Positions 8,432-16,289 of a DNA stretch of 27,147 bases are shown in pieces. Every line of letters begins with the position of its first letter. The stretch's first letter is position 1. Made by a program: the position numbers and the translations under genes. The notes under the pieces are model-generated. The model saw only the letters and a list, made by a program, of their open reading frames with translations, searched no databases and was not told where the DNA came from. This DNA comes from Desulfobacteraceae bacterium (GTDB lineage: Bacteria > Desulfobacterota > Desulfobacteria > Desulfobacterales > SURF-15). The stretch is from contig QZKK01000125.1 of the NCBI GenBank assembly GCA_003599475.1, positions 1-27,147 of the forward strand, read 5' to 3'.

Positions 8432-9048
8432 CGCACAAGCGAAAGATGAATGAAATCAAATTTATAGGCCGTGGAGGCCAGGGAGTGGTGCTTTCCTCCC
8501 AGATCCTGGGGCTCGCATTTTTCAATGCGGGTCTCTACCCGCAGTGCTTTTCCGTATTCGGCGGCGAGAGGAGAGGAGCTCCTGTGATCAGTTTTCTGCG
8601 CGTCGACAGGGAGAAGATTCTTCTCAAATGCGGCATCCGGAACCCTCATGAAATCGTCTGCCTCGATGCAGGGCTCATCGATGCCGGGGAGATCCGATCC
8701 GGTCTCAGACCCGGCGGAAGGATCTGCATCAACACCGATCGGCCATCGGAAGCATTCGACGCACTTTTTTCATTCACCCTGGCTCTGGTCGATGCGCGAA
8801 AGATATCGGATGCGCTCGATCTCGGTCGGGTCGTCAACACCGCAATTCTGGGCGCCTATTGGCGCATGTCCCAGGACCTTCCGCTCGAGTGCCTGCTTTC
8901 GGCGATCGAGACCACGATTCCTTCGCAAAAAGAGGGGAACCTGGAGGCGGCCCGAAGGGCCTATGGCGCCGTCAGAATATACGAACCCGGAAACGATTCC
9001 CCGGCGGGGCGATCCGCACCCCCGGGCTCTAAGGTCCAGGATGGATAG
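8428..9048 (+). CDS. 2-oxoacid:acceptor oxidoreductase, gamma subunit
   Basis: A 206-residue PorG/KorC-type subunit of a thiamine-diphosphate-dependent 2-oxoacid:ferredoxin oxidoreductase. The N-terminus has the glycine-rich FIGRGGQGVVLSSQIL (from residue 12) and then FGGERRGAPVISFLR, both typical of the family. The start overlaps the regulator stop (ATGA); a second ATG six codons on is possible. The gamma subunit helps CoA access and assembly in this enzyme class. The last 25 residues are proline/glycine-rich and continue past the start of the next gene, with an 8-nt overlap. The family is clear. The substrate (pyruvate, branched-chain, aryl or other 2-oxoacid) is not. Confidence 0.88.
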   Translation: MTHKRKMNEIKFIGRGGQGVVLSSQILGLAFFNAGLYPQCFSVFGGERRGAPVISFLRVDREKILLKCGIRNPHEIVCLDAGLIDAGEIRSGLRPGGRICINTDRPSEAFDALFSFTLALVDARKISDALDLGRVVNTAILGAYWRMSQDLPLECLLSAIETTIPSQKEGNLEAARRAYGAVRIYEPGNDSPAGRSAPPGSKVQDG

Positions 9049-10777
9049 ACCGCCGCCGAAATGGTTTGATCCCGAGGCGATCCTCCCGATTTCCCGGTCG
9101 AGCACCGAAGTGTTCAAGACCGGTGCCTGGGAGAGCCGGCGGCCGCAGTTCGCCGAGAAGCTCTCCCCCTGCCGCAGCGGATGCCCGGTGGGAAACGACA
9201 TCCCAAACGCTCTTTACAAGGCATCCCTGGGAGATTTCGATGCCGCGTTGGGCCTGTTTCTGCAGGAGAATCCCCTGCCGGGCGTTTGCGGGCGGGTCTG
9301 CCGGAATTCCTGCCAGACGGACTGCAATCGGGAAAAATGGGACGGTGCCGTTCAGGTCCGATCCCTGGAGCGGAGTGCCGCCGATATGGGAACCGCGGAA
9401 CCGGAACTCCTCTCCGAGGTCGGGAAAGGCCAATCGGTGGCCGTGATCGGTTCGGGACCGGCCGGGATGTCGGCCGCCTATCATCTTGCCCGGATGGGGC
9501 ACCCGGTCACCGTCTTCGAGGCGGAAAAAGAGCTTGGGGGGGTGCTCCGCACGGCGATCCCCCGCTACCGGCTGCCGCAGGAGGCGCTCGAGAAAGATCT
9601 TGCCCGGATCGTCCCCCTTTTCCGTGAGATCCGCACCGGTCTGGCAGTGACCGGATCTCTGCTGAAGGATCTGCTTTCCGGTTTCAAAGCGGTCTTTCTG
9701 GCCGTGGGTGCAGCCGAAAGCCGCGCTCTGGAAATACCGGGAAGCGGTTGCAGAGGGGTCCAAAGCGGGATCGATTTTTTGAAACAGATCCGCCGGAGCC
9801 GGCCGCCGGAGGTGAAAGGAAAATGGATCGTCGTCGGAGGCGGGGACGTGGCACTCGATGCCGCCGTCACCGCCCGCCTTCTCGGGGCGGAACCGGTCGA
9901 GGTGGTGTGCCTTGAACAGGAAATCGATATGCCCGCCTCGGCTTCCATGCAGAAAGAAGCCCGGAACGCAGGCATTCGGTTTCATTTCGGCTGCGGGGTC
10001 CTGCGCTTTCTGGAGAAGGGCGGGCGGGTGGCCGGAGTTGCGGTCTCCCGCTGCAAGTCCTGCCGCATCACAAAGGGAGAAATCCGGCCCGACCTGGACG
10101 GAAGCGAATCCCATGAGCATCCGGCCGATCATGTCATCGTGGCGATCGGAGAAACGGTCCGGCTCGGCGCGCTGGCAGACGGGTTTGCCGGCATCCCCGG
10201 GAAGGGGCGGGTCGCCGTGGATTCCGAAACGCTTGCCACCGCTGTCCCCGGTCTGTACGCCGGCGGCGACGCGGTCACGGGCTCCGGATCCGTCGCCGAA
10301 GCCATCGGCGCCGGCAAAAGAGCCGCCCTGCAGATCCATCTTTCACTCAACCCATCGGCTTACGACCGCACATTATCGGATGTGCTTCTGGCAGAAGGGC
10401 CGGGGTTTTCCATCGACGCTTTCTTCCATGCGCGGGCCGGCTGGAACCCCCGGAAGGTGATCCGATTCGACGACCTGAATCCGTTTTTCACAGAGTCCCG
10501 GCCGCCGGTTCCGGTTCCTCACCGCAGCTTTCCTGCATCCGATGGGGAAGAGGTTCCGTCTTTCAGCCGGGAGTCCTCGCTTATTGCGGCCGCGCGCTGC
10601 CTTTTCTGCGGTACCTGCATCGGGTGCAAACGGTGTGAACTTTTCTGCCCGGACATGTCGCTCACCCCGAACAGCGGGCGAATCGGCTTCATCCCTCGGG
10701 ACGATTACTGCAAAGGGTGCGGCACCTGTGCGGCGGTGTGCCCCGGAGCGGTTATGGAATTGGGAGAGAGCCGGTGA
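9041..10777 (+). CDS. GltD/NfnB-like FAD-NAD(P) oxidoreductase fused to a two-cluster ferredoxin domain
   Basis: A 578-residue electron-transfer subunit. An N-terminal Fer4_20-type domain has Cys44, Cys48, Cys83, Cys87, Cys91 and Cys95, as in glutamate synthase small subunit and dihydropyrimidine dehydrogenase. FAD binding is shown by VIGSGPAGMSAAYHL (about 135-149) and GLYAGGDAVTGSGSVAEAIGAG. NAD(P) binding is shown by VVGGGDVALDAA. The last 60 residues hold two 4Fe-4S motifs, CLFCGTCIGCKRCELFCP and CKGCGTCAAVCP. This tail matches the role of the small delta (PorD) ferredoxin subunit, which is otherwise missing from the operon. The complex may therefore pass electrons from 2-oxoacid oxidation to NAD(P) as well as ferredoxin. 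ATG at 9041, with AGG just upstream, overlaps the gamma gene; earlier in-frame starts would lie inside that gene. Confidence 0.87.
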   Translation: MDRPPPKWFDPEAILPISRSSTEVFKTGAWESRRPQFAEKLSPCRSGCPVGNDIPNALYKASLGDFDAALGLFLQENPLPGVCGRVCRNSCQTDCNREKWDGAVQVRSLERSAADMGTAEPELLSEVGKGQSVAVIGSGPAGMSAAYHLARMGHPVTVFEAEKELGGVLRTAIPRYRLPQEALEKDLARIVPLFREIRTGLAVTGSLLKDLLSGFKAVFLAVGAAESRALEIPGSGCRGVQSGIDFLKQIRRSRPPEVKGKWIVVGGGDVALDAAVTARLLGAEPVEVVCLEQEIDMPASASMQKEARNAGIRFHFGCGVLRFLEKGGRVAGVAVSRCKSCRITKGEIRPDLDGSESHEHPADHVIVAIGETVRLGALADGFAGIPGKGRVAVDSETLATAVPGLYAGGDAVTGSGSVAEAIGAGKRAALQIHLSLNPSAYDRTLSDVLLAEGPGFSIDAFFHARAGWNPRKVIRFDDLNPFFTESRPPVPVPHRSFPASDGEEVPSFSRESSLIAAARCLFCGTCIGCKRCELFCPDMSLTPNSGRIGFIPRDDYCKGCGTCAAVCPGAVMELGESR

Positions 10778-11925
10778 AGAGATTTCTCAGCGGAAATCAT
10801 GCCGTCGCCGAAGCCGTTCGCCTTTGCAGGCCCGGCATCGTGGCCGCCTACCCGATCACGCCTCAGACGCCCATCTATGAAAGGCTCTCCCAGATGGATG
10901 CCTCGGGCGAGCTGGGAGGGATCATGATGCGCATGGAATCGGAGCACTCCGCCATGGCAGCCTGCATTTCAGCCTCGCTCACCGGTGCGCGGACCTTCAC
11001 CGCAACTTCTTCCCAGGGTCTTGCCCTGATGCATGAAATGCTCCATTTCGCCGCAGGCGCCCGCACCCCTGTGGTGATGGCGGTCGTAAACCGGACCCTG
11101 GCGCTCCCCTGGGCCTTCTGGAGCGACCAGACCGACAGCCTGGCCCAGCGGGACACGGGCTGGATCCAGATCTATGCGGAAGGCAACCAGGAAGCCGCCG
11201 ATTCGATCTTTCAGGCGTTTCGGATTGCAGAAAGGGTGATGCTCCCGTGCATGGTGGTCCTGGAGGCAAATTTCATCTCCCACTTCATGGAGCCTGTGGA
11301 GTTCCCGGAGCCCGGCGCGGCCGAACGATTCCTGCCGGCGGTTTCTCTCCCACGGCGTTTCGATCCGGACAATCCAAGTTTTGTCGGCGCCGTGGTCACC
11401 CAACGCCAGTACCGTCATTTCCGTCAGTTAAGCCAGCAGGCCATGGCCCACACGCTGGGGGTGGCCGGGCAGGTGGACCGGGAATTCGAACAAACCTTCG
11501 GCCGGGGCTATGGGCTCATCGAAGCCGTGGACACGGAGAATGCAGATCTGGTCTTGGCGACCTCGGCTACGATCACCTCCACGGCACGGCTTGCACAGAG
11601 GCGATTGCGGGATCGGGGGATAAGGGTGGGGTTGCTCAAGATCCGGCTCTTCCGTCCCTTTCCGGCTTCAGCCGTCCGTTCGGCGCTTCAGGGGGTGGAG
11701 AGGATTGCAGTCATCGACAGGAATATCTCCCTGGGGCAGGAGGGGATCTTCTGCTCGGAGATCAAGGCCGCACTCGCAAACAGCCCTGTTCGGCAAAGGG
11801 TCCAGGGCTATCTTGCCGGAATCGGCGGGACCGATGTGGATGACATCCTCATCGAACGCATCGTCGAAGACGCATCGGCACGGGATACCTTTCTGGACGG
11901 CCCCGTCTGGATGGAGGAGGAATGA
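10774..11925 (+). CDS. 2-oxoacid:acceptor oxidoreductase, alpha subunit
   Basis: A 383-residue PorA-type subunit. The N-terminal pyrimidine-binding domain shows AAYPITPQTPIYERL (about residue 26 onward) and MRMESEHSAMAACISAS, then RTFTATSSQGLALMHEML. The C-terminal domain has the expected transketolase-like fold pattern (VGLLKIRLFRPFP, VIDRNISLGQEG). With the beta subunit it forms the thiamine-diphosphate site that decarboxylates a 2-oxoacid to acyl-CoA. The start is GTG at 10774, which overlaps the previous TGA (GTGA) and has GGGAG upstream. The end overlaps the beta gene (ATGA). Substrate unknown. Confidence 0.9.
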   Translation: MKRFLSGNHAVAEAVRLCRPGIVAAYPITPQTPIYERLSQMDASGELGGIMMRMESEHSAMAACISASLTGARTFTATSSQGLALMHEMLHFAAGARTPVVMAVVNRTLALPWAFWSDQTDSLAQRDTGWIQIYAEGNQEAADSIFQAFRIAERVMLPCMVVLEANFISHFMEPVEFPEPGAAERFLPAVSLPRRFDPDNPSFVGAVVTQRQYRHFRQLSQQAMAHTLGVAGQVDREFEQTFGRGYGLIEAVDTENADLVLATSATITSTARLAQRRLRDRGIRVGLLKIRLFRPFPASAVRSALQGVERIAVIDRNISLGQEGIFCSEIKAALANSPVRQRVQGYLAGIGGTDVDDILIERIVEDASARDTFLDGPVWMEEE

Positions 11926-12794
11926 CCTTGCCGAAAGAATACCCGCCGGATCTGATGCGGCCGGGCCATTCGGCCTGTCCGGGGTGCGGCGCGGCGATCG
12001 CCATGCGGATGGTGCTGCGGGCGCTTGGGCCGCGTGCGGTGGTGGTGGTGGTCCCCTCGTGCGTGTCGGTGATCGCCGGTCCTTTTCCGAATGCCGCAGC
12101 AAAGGTTCCCATGTATCACGCCGCCTTCGAGGTGGCGGCGGCGAGTGCTGCGGGGATCTCCAATGCTTTCAAAACGCAGGGCATTTTCGACATCCCGGTT
12201 CTCGCCTTTGCAGGCGACGGCGGCACCTTCGATATCGGCCTCCAGTCCCTTTCCGGGGCTGCCGACCGGAATGAAGACATCATCTATGTCTGCGTGGACA
12301 ACGAAGGGTACATGAACACCGGCATCCAGGTCTCTTCGGCAACGCCTCAGCACACCTGGACCGGCACCACCCCTTCCGGCAACACCCGGCGAAAGAAGCA
12401 GATCATGGAGATCATGGCGGCGCATCGGATTCCTTACGCGGCTACCGCCACCGTCGGTTTTCCGGAGGATCTCATGGAGAAGGTCAGCCGGGCCAAAGCG
12501 ATTCGGGGCACCCGGTTTATTCACCTGTTGACCCCCTGCAACACGGGCTGGAAGATCGGAGAGGACATGGCGCCCAGGGTCAGCGCCCTGGCTGTCGAGA
12601 CCCGCATCTTTCCCCTGTATGAAGTCAGCGGCGGGCTCCGATACCGGCTGACCCATAAGACAGGCGGGCAGCCGGTGGAAGCCTACTTGTCCCTCCAGGG
12701 GCGATACAAACACCTGACCCCGGAGCAGATTCAGGACATCCAGGCGGAGACGGACCGGGCTTGGGAAAGTCTCAAAAAGAGGTGCGACTTTTAA
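11922..12794 (+). CDS. 2-oxoacid:acceptor oxidoreductase, beta subunit (TPP-binding)
   Basis: A 290-residue PorB-type subunit. It shows the CPGCG motif (Cys19, Cys22), Cys47 in PSCVS and a late Cys in LLTPCNTGW. These are the usual four ligands of the cluster nearest the cofactor. The TPP/Mg motif starts at GDGGTFDIG and ends at VDNEGYMNTG. Together with the alpha and gamma subunits it should catalyse 2-oxoacid + CoA + oxidised ferredoxin to acyl-CoA + CO2 + reduced ferredoxin in the cytoplasm. ATG overlaps the alpha stop (ATGA). The C-terminal region after about residue 215 looks family-typical. The 27-nt gap to the next gene is the largest in the operon. Confidence 0.92.
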   Translation: MTLPKEYPPDLMRPGHSACPGCGAAIAMRMVLRALGPRAVVVVVPSCVSVIAGPFPNAAAKVPMYHAAFEVAAASAAGISNAFKTQGIFDIPVLAFAGDGGTFDIGLQSLSGAADRNEDIIYVCVDNEGYMNTGIQVSSATPQHTWTGTTPSGNTRRKKQIMEIMAAHRIPYAATATVGFPEDLMEKVSRAKAIRGTRFIHLLTPCNTGWKIGEDMAPRVSALAVETRIFPLYEVSGGLRYRLTHKTGGQPVEAYLSLQGRYKHLTPEQIQDIQAETDRAWESLKKRCDF

Positions 12795-12821
12795 CTTAAT
12801 CAAAAATTCGAATGGAGAGCT

Positions 12822-13553
12822 ATGAAAATTGATGCAGAAACCTGTATCGGCTGTGAGGCCTGCCTCCCGTACTGTCCGGTGCAGGCGATCGAAACCGACC
12901 CAGAGGCGGATGAGCCCCTCAGCCGCATCGATCAGGACCGGTGCGTGGAGTGCGGGGTTTGCCTGAGGGCCGATATTTGTCCCACCGGCGCCATTTATCT
13001 TCCGGAGCTTAAATGGCCGCGGCTTGTCCGGGAGGCTTTCAGCAACCCCATGGCCCCGCACCGGGGATCGAAGGAGATGGGCCGGGGCACAGAGGAGATG
13101 AAGACCAACGACGTCACAGGCCTTTTCCCGCACGGGGTGGTAGGCTTGGCCGTCGAAATGGGCCGGCCGGGGGTGGGAACCTCTTTCCGGGATGTCCAGA
13201 CCATGGCGATGGCCCTTGCCCGGAAAAAGGTTACCTTTGCCCCTCAGAACCCGGTCACAAACCTCATGGTCGATCTCGAAACCGGGGAACTGGAGTCCGA
13301 GGTTTTAGAGGAGAGAGCGCTTTCCGCCATCATCGAATTCCACATTCCAAGAGAGCGGCTTCCGGAGATTCTTTCGGCAATCCGGGCGGCCACCGGATCG
13401 ATCGACACGGTCTATTCGCTCGATCTGATCACCCGCCTCGGAAGCGGGGCGCACGCCCAGGTGCTGGAAGCGGTTCGCGCGGCCGGATTTACGACAAGAC
13501 CCAACAACAAGACCAATGTCGGCCTCGGGCGGCCGCTCAAGCAGGAGGCCTGA
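12822..13553 (+). CDS. Two-cluster ferredoxin-like protein with an uncharacterised C-terminal domain
   Basis: A 243-residue protein. Residues 1-65 are a double 4Fe-4S domain: CIGCEACLPYCP, then CVECGVCLRADICP with a two-residue insertion in the second motif. Residues 85-243 form a separate soluble domain containing EMGRPGVGTSF, MALARKKVTF and an ACT-like stretch SAIIEFHIPRERLPEILSAI followed by IDTVYSLDLITR. I do not recognise a named family for this part; a small-ligand-binding or regulatory fold is a guess. GGAG lies five bases before the ATG. Position after the beta subunit suggests an electron carrier or accessory factor for the oxidoreductase. The next gene starts two bases after its stop. 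Confidence 0.75.
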   Translation: MKIDAETCIGCEACLPYCPVQAIETDPEADEPLSRIDQDRCVECGVCLRADICPTGAIYLPELKWPRLVREAFSNPMAPHRGSKEMGRGTEEMKTNDVTGLFPHGVVGLAVEMGRPGVGTSFRDVQTMAMALARKKVTFAPQNPVTNLMVDLETGELESEVLEERALSAIIEFHIPRERLPEILSAIRAATGSIDTVYSLDLITRLGSGAHAQVLEAVRAAGFTTRPNNKTNVGLGRPLKQEA

Positions 13554-13554
13554 A

Positions 13555-14181
13555 ATGACCCATACGTTACACAGGATCGGAGATGCCGAAAGCCTCCGTG
13601 AAGACTACATCCTGCTGTTTCTCCCTGCCAGGGGAATCAACCTGGAAGGTTCTGAAAAGAAGATGCAGCAGATCTGGGAGGTCATTTCGCACCACAGGGA
13701 AGGGCTGGTCAACTTCGGCAACCTGACCGACGGAAACAGCCGAAAGACCCGCCTGGAGGATCTCAAGAAGGCAAAAAGCCGGATCATTCATGCGGTCTTC
13801 AAGGATCGGAATTCACTGAAAGCGTGCCTTGCAGAGCTTAAGGAGGCGGATTTCGGGATTTCGGTGGTGGTCTCCGGGCTTGAAAAGGAAGTGTTCTCCA
13901 TCTGTGAAGAAGCGGGACTTACCCCGCATACGGTCAACGACTCCCTCGGATTTCACGGGAAGACCGACAAGCTGCCCCCCGAGCCGGTGCTTGAGATCAC
14001 CACCATGTGCGGTCATGCCCTGGTCGCAGCCGGGCTGGTGGAGGCGATGATCGCTGCGGTAAGAACAGGAGAAAAGACTTATGAAGAGGCGGCCGGCGAG
14101 CTTTCCCGCATGTGCGAGTGCGGAATCTTCAACCCGCAGCGTGCGGAACAACTTCTCCGGAAGATGGTGCCGGATGAATAA
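13555..14181 (+). CDS. Conserved-looking protein of unknown function
   Basis: A 208-residue cytoplasmic protein that I do not recognise. A perfect AGGAGG lies six bases before the ATG at 13555. No membrane segment or signal peptide is seen. The N-half is charged and alpha/beta-like (IIHAVFKDRNSLKACLAEL, ISVVVSGLEKEVF). The C-half has two cysteine-containing motifs that look conserved: TMCGHALVAAGLVEAMI and MCECGIFNPQRAEQLL. These could bind metal or a cofactor, or be structural. It lies between the ferredoxin-like gene and the opine-dehydrogenase-like gene and overlaps the latter by 8 bases, so it is part of the same operon. Its function is likely tied to that pathway. Confidence 0.7.
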   Translation: MTHTLHRIGDAESLREDYILLFLPARGINLEGSEKKMQQIWEVISHHREGLVNFGNLTDGNSRKTRLEDLKKAKSRIIHAVFKDRNSLKACLAELKEADFGISVVVSGLEKEVFSICEEAGLTPHTVNDSLGFHGKTDKLPPEPVLEITTMCGHALVAAGLVEAMIAAVRTGEKTYEEAAGELSRMCECGIFNPQRAEQLLRKMVPDE

Positions 14182-15271
14182 AATGGCTCTAAAGATTGCA
14201 GTCATCGGAGGCGGAAACGGCAATTTCACCGCGGCTGCGGAGATGGCGCTTGCAGGGCACACGGTTTCCCTGTGGAGCGATGCTCCCGGGCGCCATGAAA
14301 GGCTTTTTTCGGACCGCTCCATCCATCTGGAGGGGATCCTCGGCCGGGGGGAGGCCTCTCTGGCGCGGGTTTCGCAGGACCCGAAAGAGGTGATCGACGG
14401 GGCGGATGTGATCATCGCCTTCATGCCCGCCTACACCCAGGAAAAGACCGCACACATCATCGGCCCGCACCTTGAGGACGGCCAGATCGTTTTTCTCTGC
14501 CCCGGATCCCTGGGTTCGTATCTTCTCTGCACGATCTGGAAGGAAAACGGCTGGTTGAAGGATGTGGCCGTTGCCGAGCCGGGAACCCTGCCGTATCTTG
14601 CCCGCAAAACCGGCCTCAACACCGTTCAGGTGAGCGGCCGGGCGGTGCGGCTGCCGGTGGGGGTATTTCCGGCTCGAAAAACGGAGGAGGCCACAGGCGT
14701 TCTGAAAGAACTCTATCCGGCAATCCATAGCGTCGAAAACGCAATGTCCGTATCCCTTTTGAACGTAGGGCCCATTCTGCATTCGGTGCTCGTCCTTCTA
14801 AACACCGGCCCCATCGAGCACCTTCCGGCGTGGGATATTCACAACGAGGGGACCACGCCGTCTGTGAAAAAGCTGATCCTTGCCCAGGATCGGGAGAGAG
14901 TCGCCGTGCGAAGCGCCATGGGGTTTCAGTCGCATCCCTATCCTTTTTCCGACCATTACGATCCAAACAGCGAAAATGAGTGGATGTACGGGCGAAAGGC
15001 TCACACGGATCTGGTCAAAAGCGAGAAATGGCGCGAACCGCTCACCTTCGAGCACCGCTATGTCCGGGAAGACGTCAAGTGCAACCTTGCTCTTCTTTCC
15101 TCCATCGGCGATTTCTGCGGAGTCGAGACCCCCATCGCAGACGGGCTTTTGACCCTGATCGGGACAATCACCGGGGAGAACTACAGGGCGTCTGGCCGGA
15201 CCCTGGCATCACTGGGCCTGGCCGACAGAACAAGGGAGGAGCTTTTCCGGATTCTGCAGGAAGGAATCTGA
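14174..15271 (+). CDS. Octopine/nopaline-type opine dehydrogenase family protein
   Basis: A 365-residue NAD(P)-dependent dehydrogenase. The N-terminal Rossmann fold shows IAVIGGGNGNFTAAAEMAL followed by HTVSLW. Later parts match the octopine dehydrogenase family: FLCPGSLGSYL, AEPGTLPYLAR, LNVGPILHSV, and the C-terminal helical domain with the LLSSIGDFCGVETP segment. Known members interconvert an opine (N-carboxyalkyl amino acid) with an amino acid and a 2-oxoacid. Others act on different amino or imino acids. In an operon for a 2-oxoacid oxidoreductase, the oxidative direction releasing a 2-oxoacid is attractive but unproven. The start at 14174 overlaps the previous gene by 8 bases; an ATG at 14183 is an alternative. 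This is the last gene of the operon. Confidence 0.85.
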   Translation: MNKMALKIAVIGGGNGNFTAAAEMALAGHTVSLWSDAPGRHERLFSDRSIHLEGILGRGEASLARVSQDPKEVIDGADVIIAFMPAYTQEKTAHIIGPHLEDGQIVFLCPGSLGSYLLCTIWKENGWLKDVAVAEPGTLPYLARKTGLNTVQVSGRAVRLPVGVFPARKTEEATGVLKELYPAIHSVENAMSVSLLNVGPILHSVLVLLNTGPIEHLPAWDIHNEGTTPSVKKLILAQDRERVAVRSAMGFQSHPYPFSDHYDPNSENEWMYGRKAHTDLVKSEKWREPLTFEHRYVREDVKCNLALLSSIGDFCGVETPIADGLLTLIGTITGENYRASGRTLASLGLADRTREELFRILQEGI

Positions 15272-15311
15272 GGGTTCCGCGCCCGTTCACGCATCATGCA
15301 AAATGCGGGTG

Positions 15312-15629
15312 CTAGGAGAATCGAAAAAGGACTTCTTCAAAATTCTTTACTTTTCCTTCGTGGAACTCGATCCCTTCATCTTTGAGCATTTTGATTTTTT
15401 TCTCTATCGCGGCTCCCGATGTCTTTCCCTGAAATCCACCAATCCGACCGGATGTGGCAACGACCCGGTGTCAGGGAACCTCGGGCGCATAGGGGTTTTT
15501 TCGCATGGCTTGCCCGACCCCTCGATAGGCTTTGGTATTCAAGGCATGGGCGATCTCTTTATAGGTCGTTACGCGCCCTTTCGGCACCTTTCTTAAAAGA
15601 TCGTATGCTTTATCGGCAAAGGTCTTCAT
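15312..15629 (-). CDS. MGMT-family alkyltransferase with TGA (probable selenocysteine) at the catalytic Cys
   Basis: A 105-residue single-domain protein of the O6-alkylguanine-DNA alkyltransferase/ATL family, if TGA at 15471-15473 (codon 53) is read through. Before it lie GRVTTYKEIAHALNT and the DNA-binding helix YRGVGQAMRKNPYAPEVP. After it, in the same frame, come HRVVATSGRIGGFQGK and a normal C-terminus ending FRFS then TAG. The family's active-site motif is PCHRV, so TGA sits exactly on the nucleophilic Cys codon. A hairpin with a GGTC loop starts 13 nt after the TGA, as in bacterial SECIS elements. GAGGAGG upstream of ATG 15629 is a strong ribosome site. The intact downstream frame argues against decay. 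A nonsense mutation (TGC to TGA) is the alternative. Confidence 0.82.
15436..15457 (-). promoter_or_regulatory. Bacterial SECIS-like hairpin downstream of in-frame TGA
   Basis: On the minus strand the hairpin reads CCAC ATCC GGTC GGAT TG GTGG. It has two 4-bp helices, a 2-nt bulge and a GGTC apical loop. The loop begins 21 nt after the TGA at 15473-15471. The SECIS of E. coli fdhF has the same GGUC loop 18 nt after its UGA (established knowledge). Spacing and loop fit SelB recognition. Folding was done by eye only. Confidence 0.68.
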
Positions 15630-15709
15630 GTTTTTCCCTCCTCTTTTTTGCGCATTGCCGCCAGGCGGGCAGCCCGGGGTCAAATATTTCCTTTCGCAAT
15701 TGAGCCTGG

Positions 15710-16015
15710 TCAGATCGTCTTCATCAATCGGGCGATCAGGGCTGTTCGAGGGATGAGCAGATGGCTCAAGACCAGGACCTGACCGTTGCCGGAGCCGACG
15801 GTGGCCATGAGGCAGTCCCCGTATTCGGTCATGGGAACGATCTCGATTTTATCGGCAATGGAACTGGAAACCTCAGCCAGGTATCGGATCAACCGATCGC
15901 AGGCCGACTTATCGGAGGAGGGCGAGTCCATGTTGACCACGGTCTCTATCATTTCAAGCAGATCGGACCGTTGGTCTTCGAGATATTCGACGATTTTCAG
16001 AATGCTTTCGTCCAT
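15710..16015 (-). pseudogene. Truncated M20 peptidase (N-terminal fragment)
   Basis: A 101-codon ORF with a good ribosome site (AGGAG, 7 nt before ATG). Its first 80 residues resemble the N-terminus of M20 glutamate-carboxypeptidase-like enzymes: ETVVNMDSPSSDK, EYGDCLMATVG and VLVLSH. At the point where H-x-D metal ligands (HMDTV) are expected, it reads SHLLIPRTALIARLMKTI and stops. The Asp ligand is missing, and the catalytic remainder (about 250-300 residues) is absent from the downstream DNA. It is most likely a deletion remnant; a functional short protein is unlikely. Confidence 0.65.
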
Positions 16016-16289
16016 CGGTTTGCTCCTATTTACGTAAACATGGAATTAACAGATGGTGGATTAGCGCGGGCAGCTCCTTCTTGTCAAGATTTTCTAAGCC
16101 GGAACTTCTGAACTGAGGATGAATGAGGGTTGTTGAGTCAAGGATATGAGACCCAATGGTCCAATAAATTCAGCTTATTTCATCCGGGTATATAAGACAT
16201 ATCGCAGGTTTTTGAGAAGATGATATTTTCCTCTTTTTGAGATATATATCCGAAAAATCTTCAATATCCATTCACTGTCGCTCAGCCAG
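16016..16289. other. Gene-poor, AT-rich stretch
   Basis: About 275 bp of DNA that is AT-richer than the rest, between the M20 fragment and the hsdS tail. A frame leading into the hsdS tail is open from 16224 but shows no recognisable homology before 16290. No convincing promoter, RNA gene or repeat was seen. It looks like a scar of deletion. Confidence 0.5.

Noticed and set aside
9029..13133. Long minus-strand open frames (9029-10339 and 11808-13133) under the oxidoreductase operon
   Set aside because: They lie antisense to well-defined genes with conserved motifs, lack recognisable domains, and are expected in GC-rich codon-biased DNA.
15287..15312. Terminator hairpin after the opine dehydrogenase gene
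   Set aside because: A weak stem (CGCAT...ATGCG) exists but has no T-run and few pairs, so it is not convincing.
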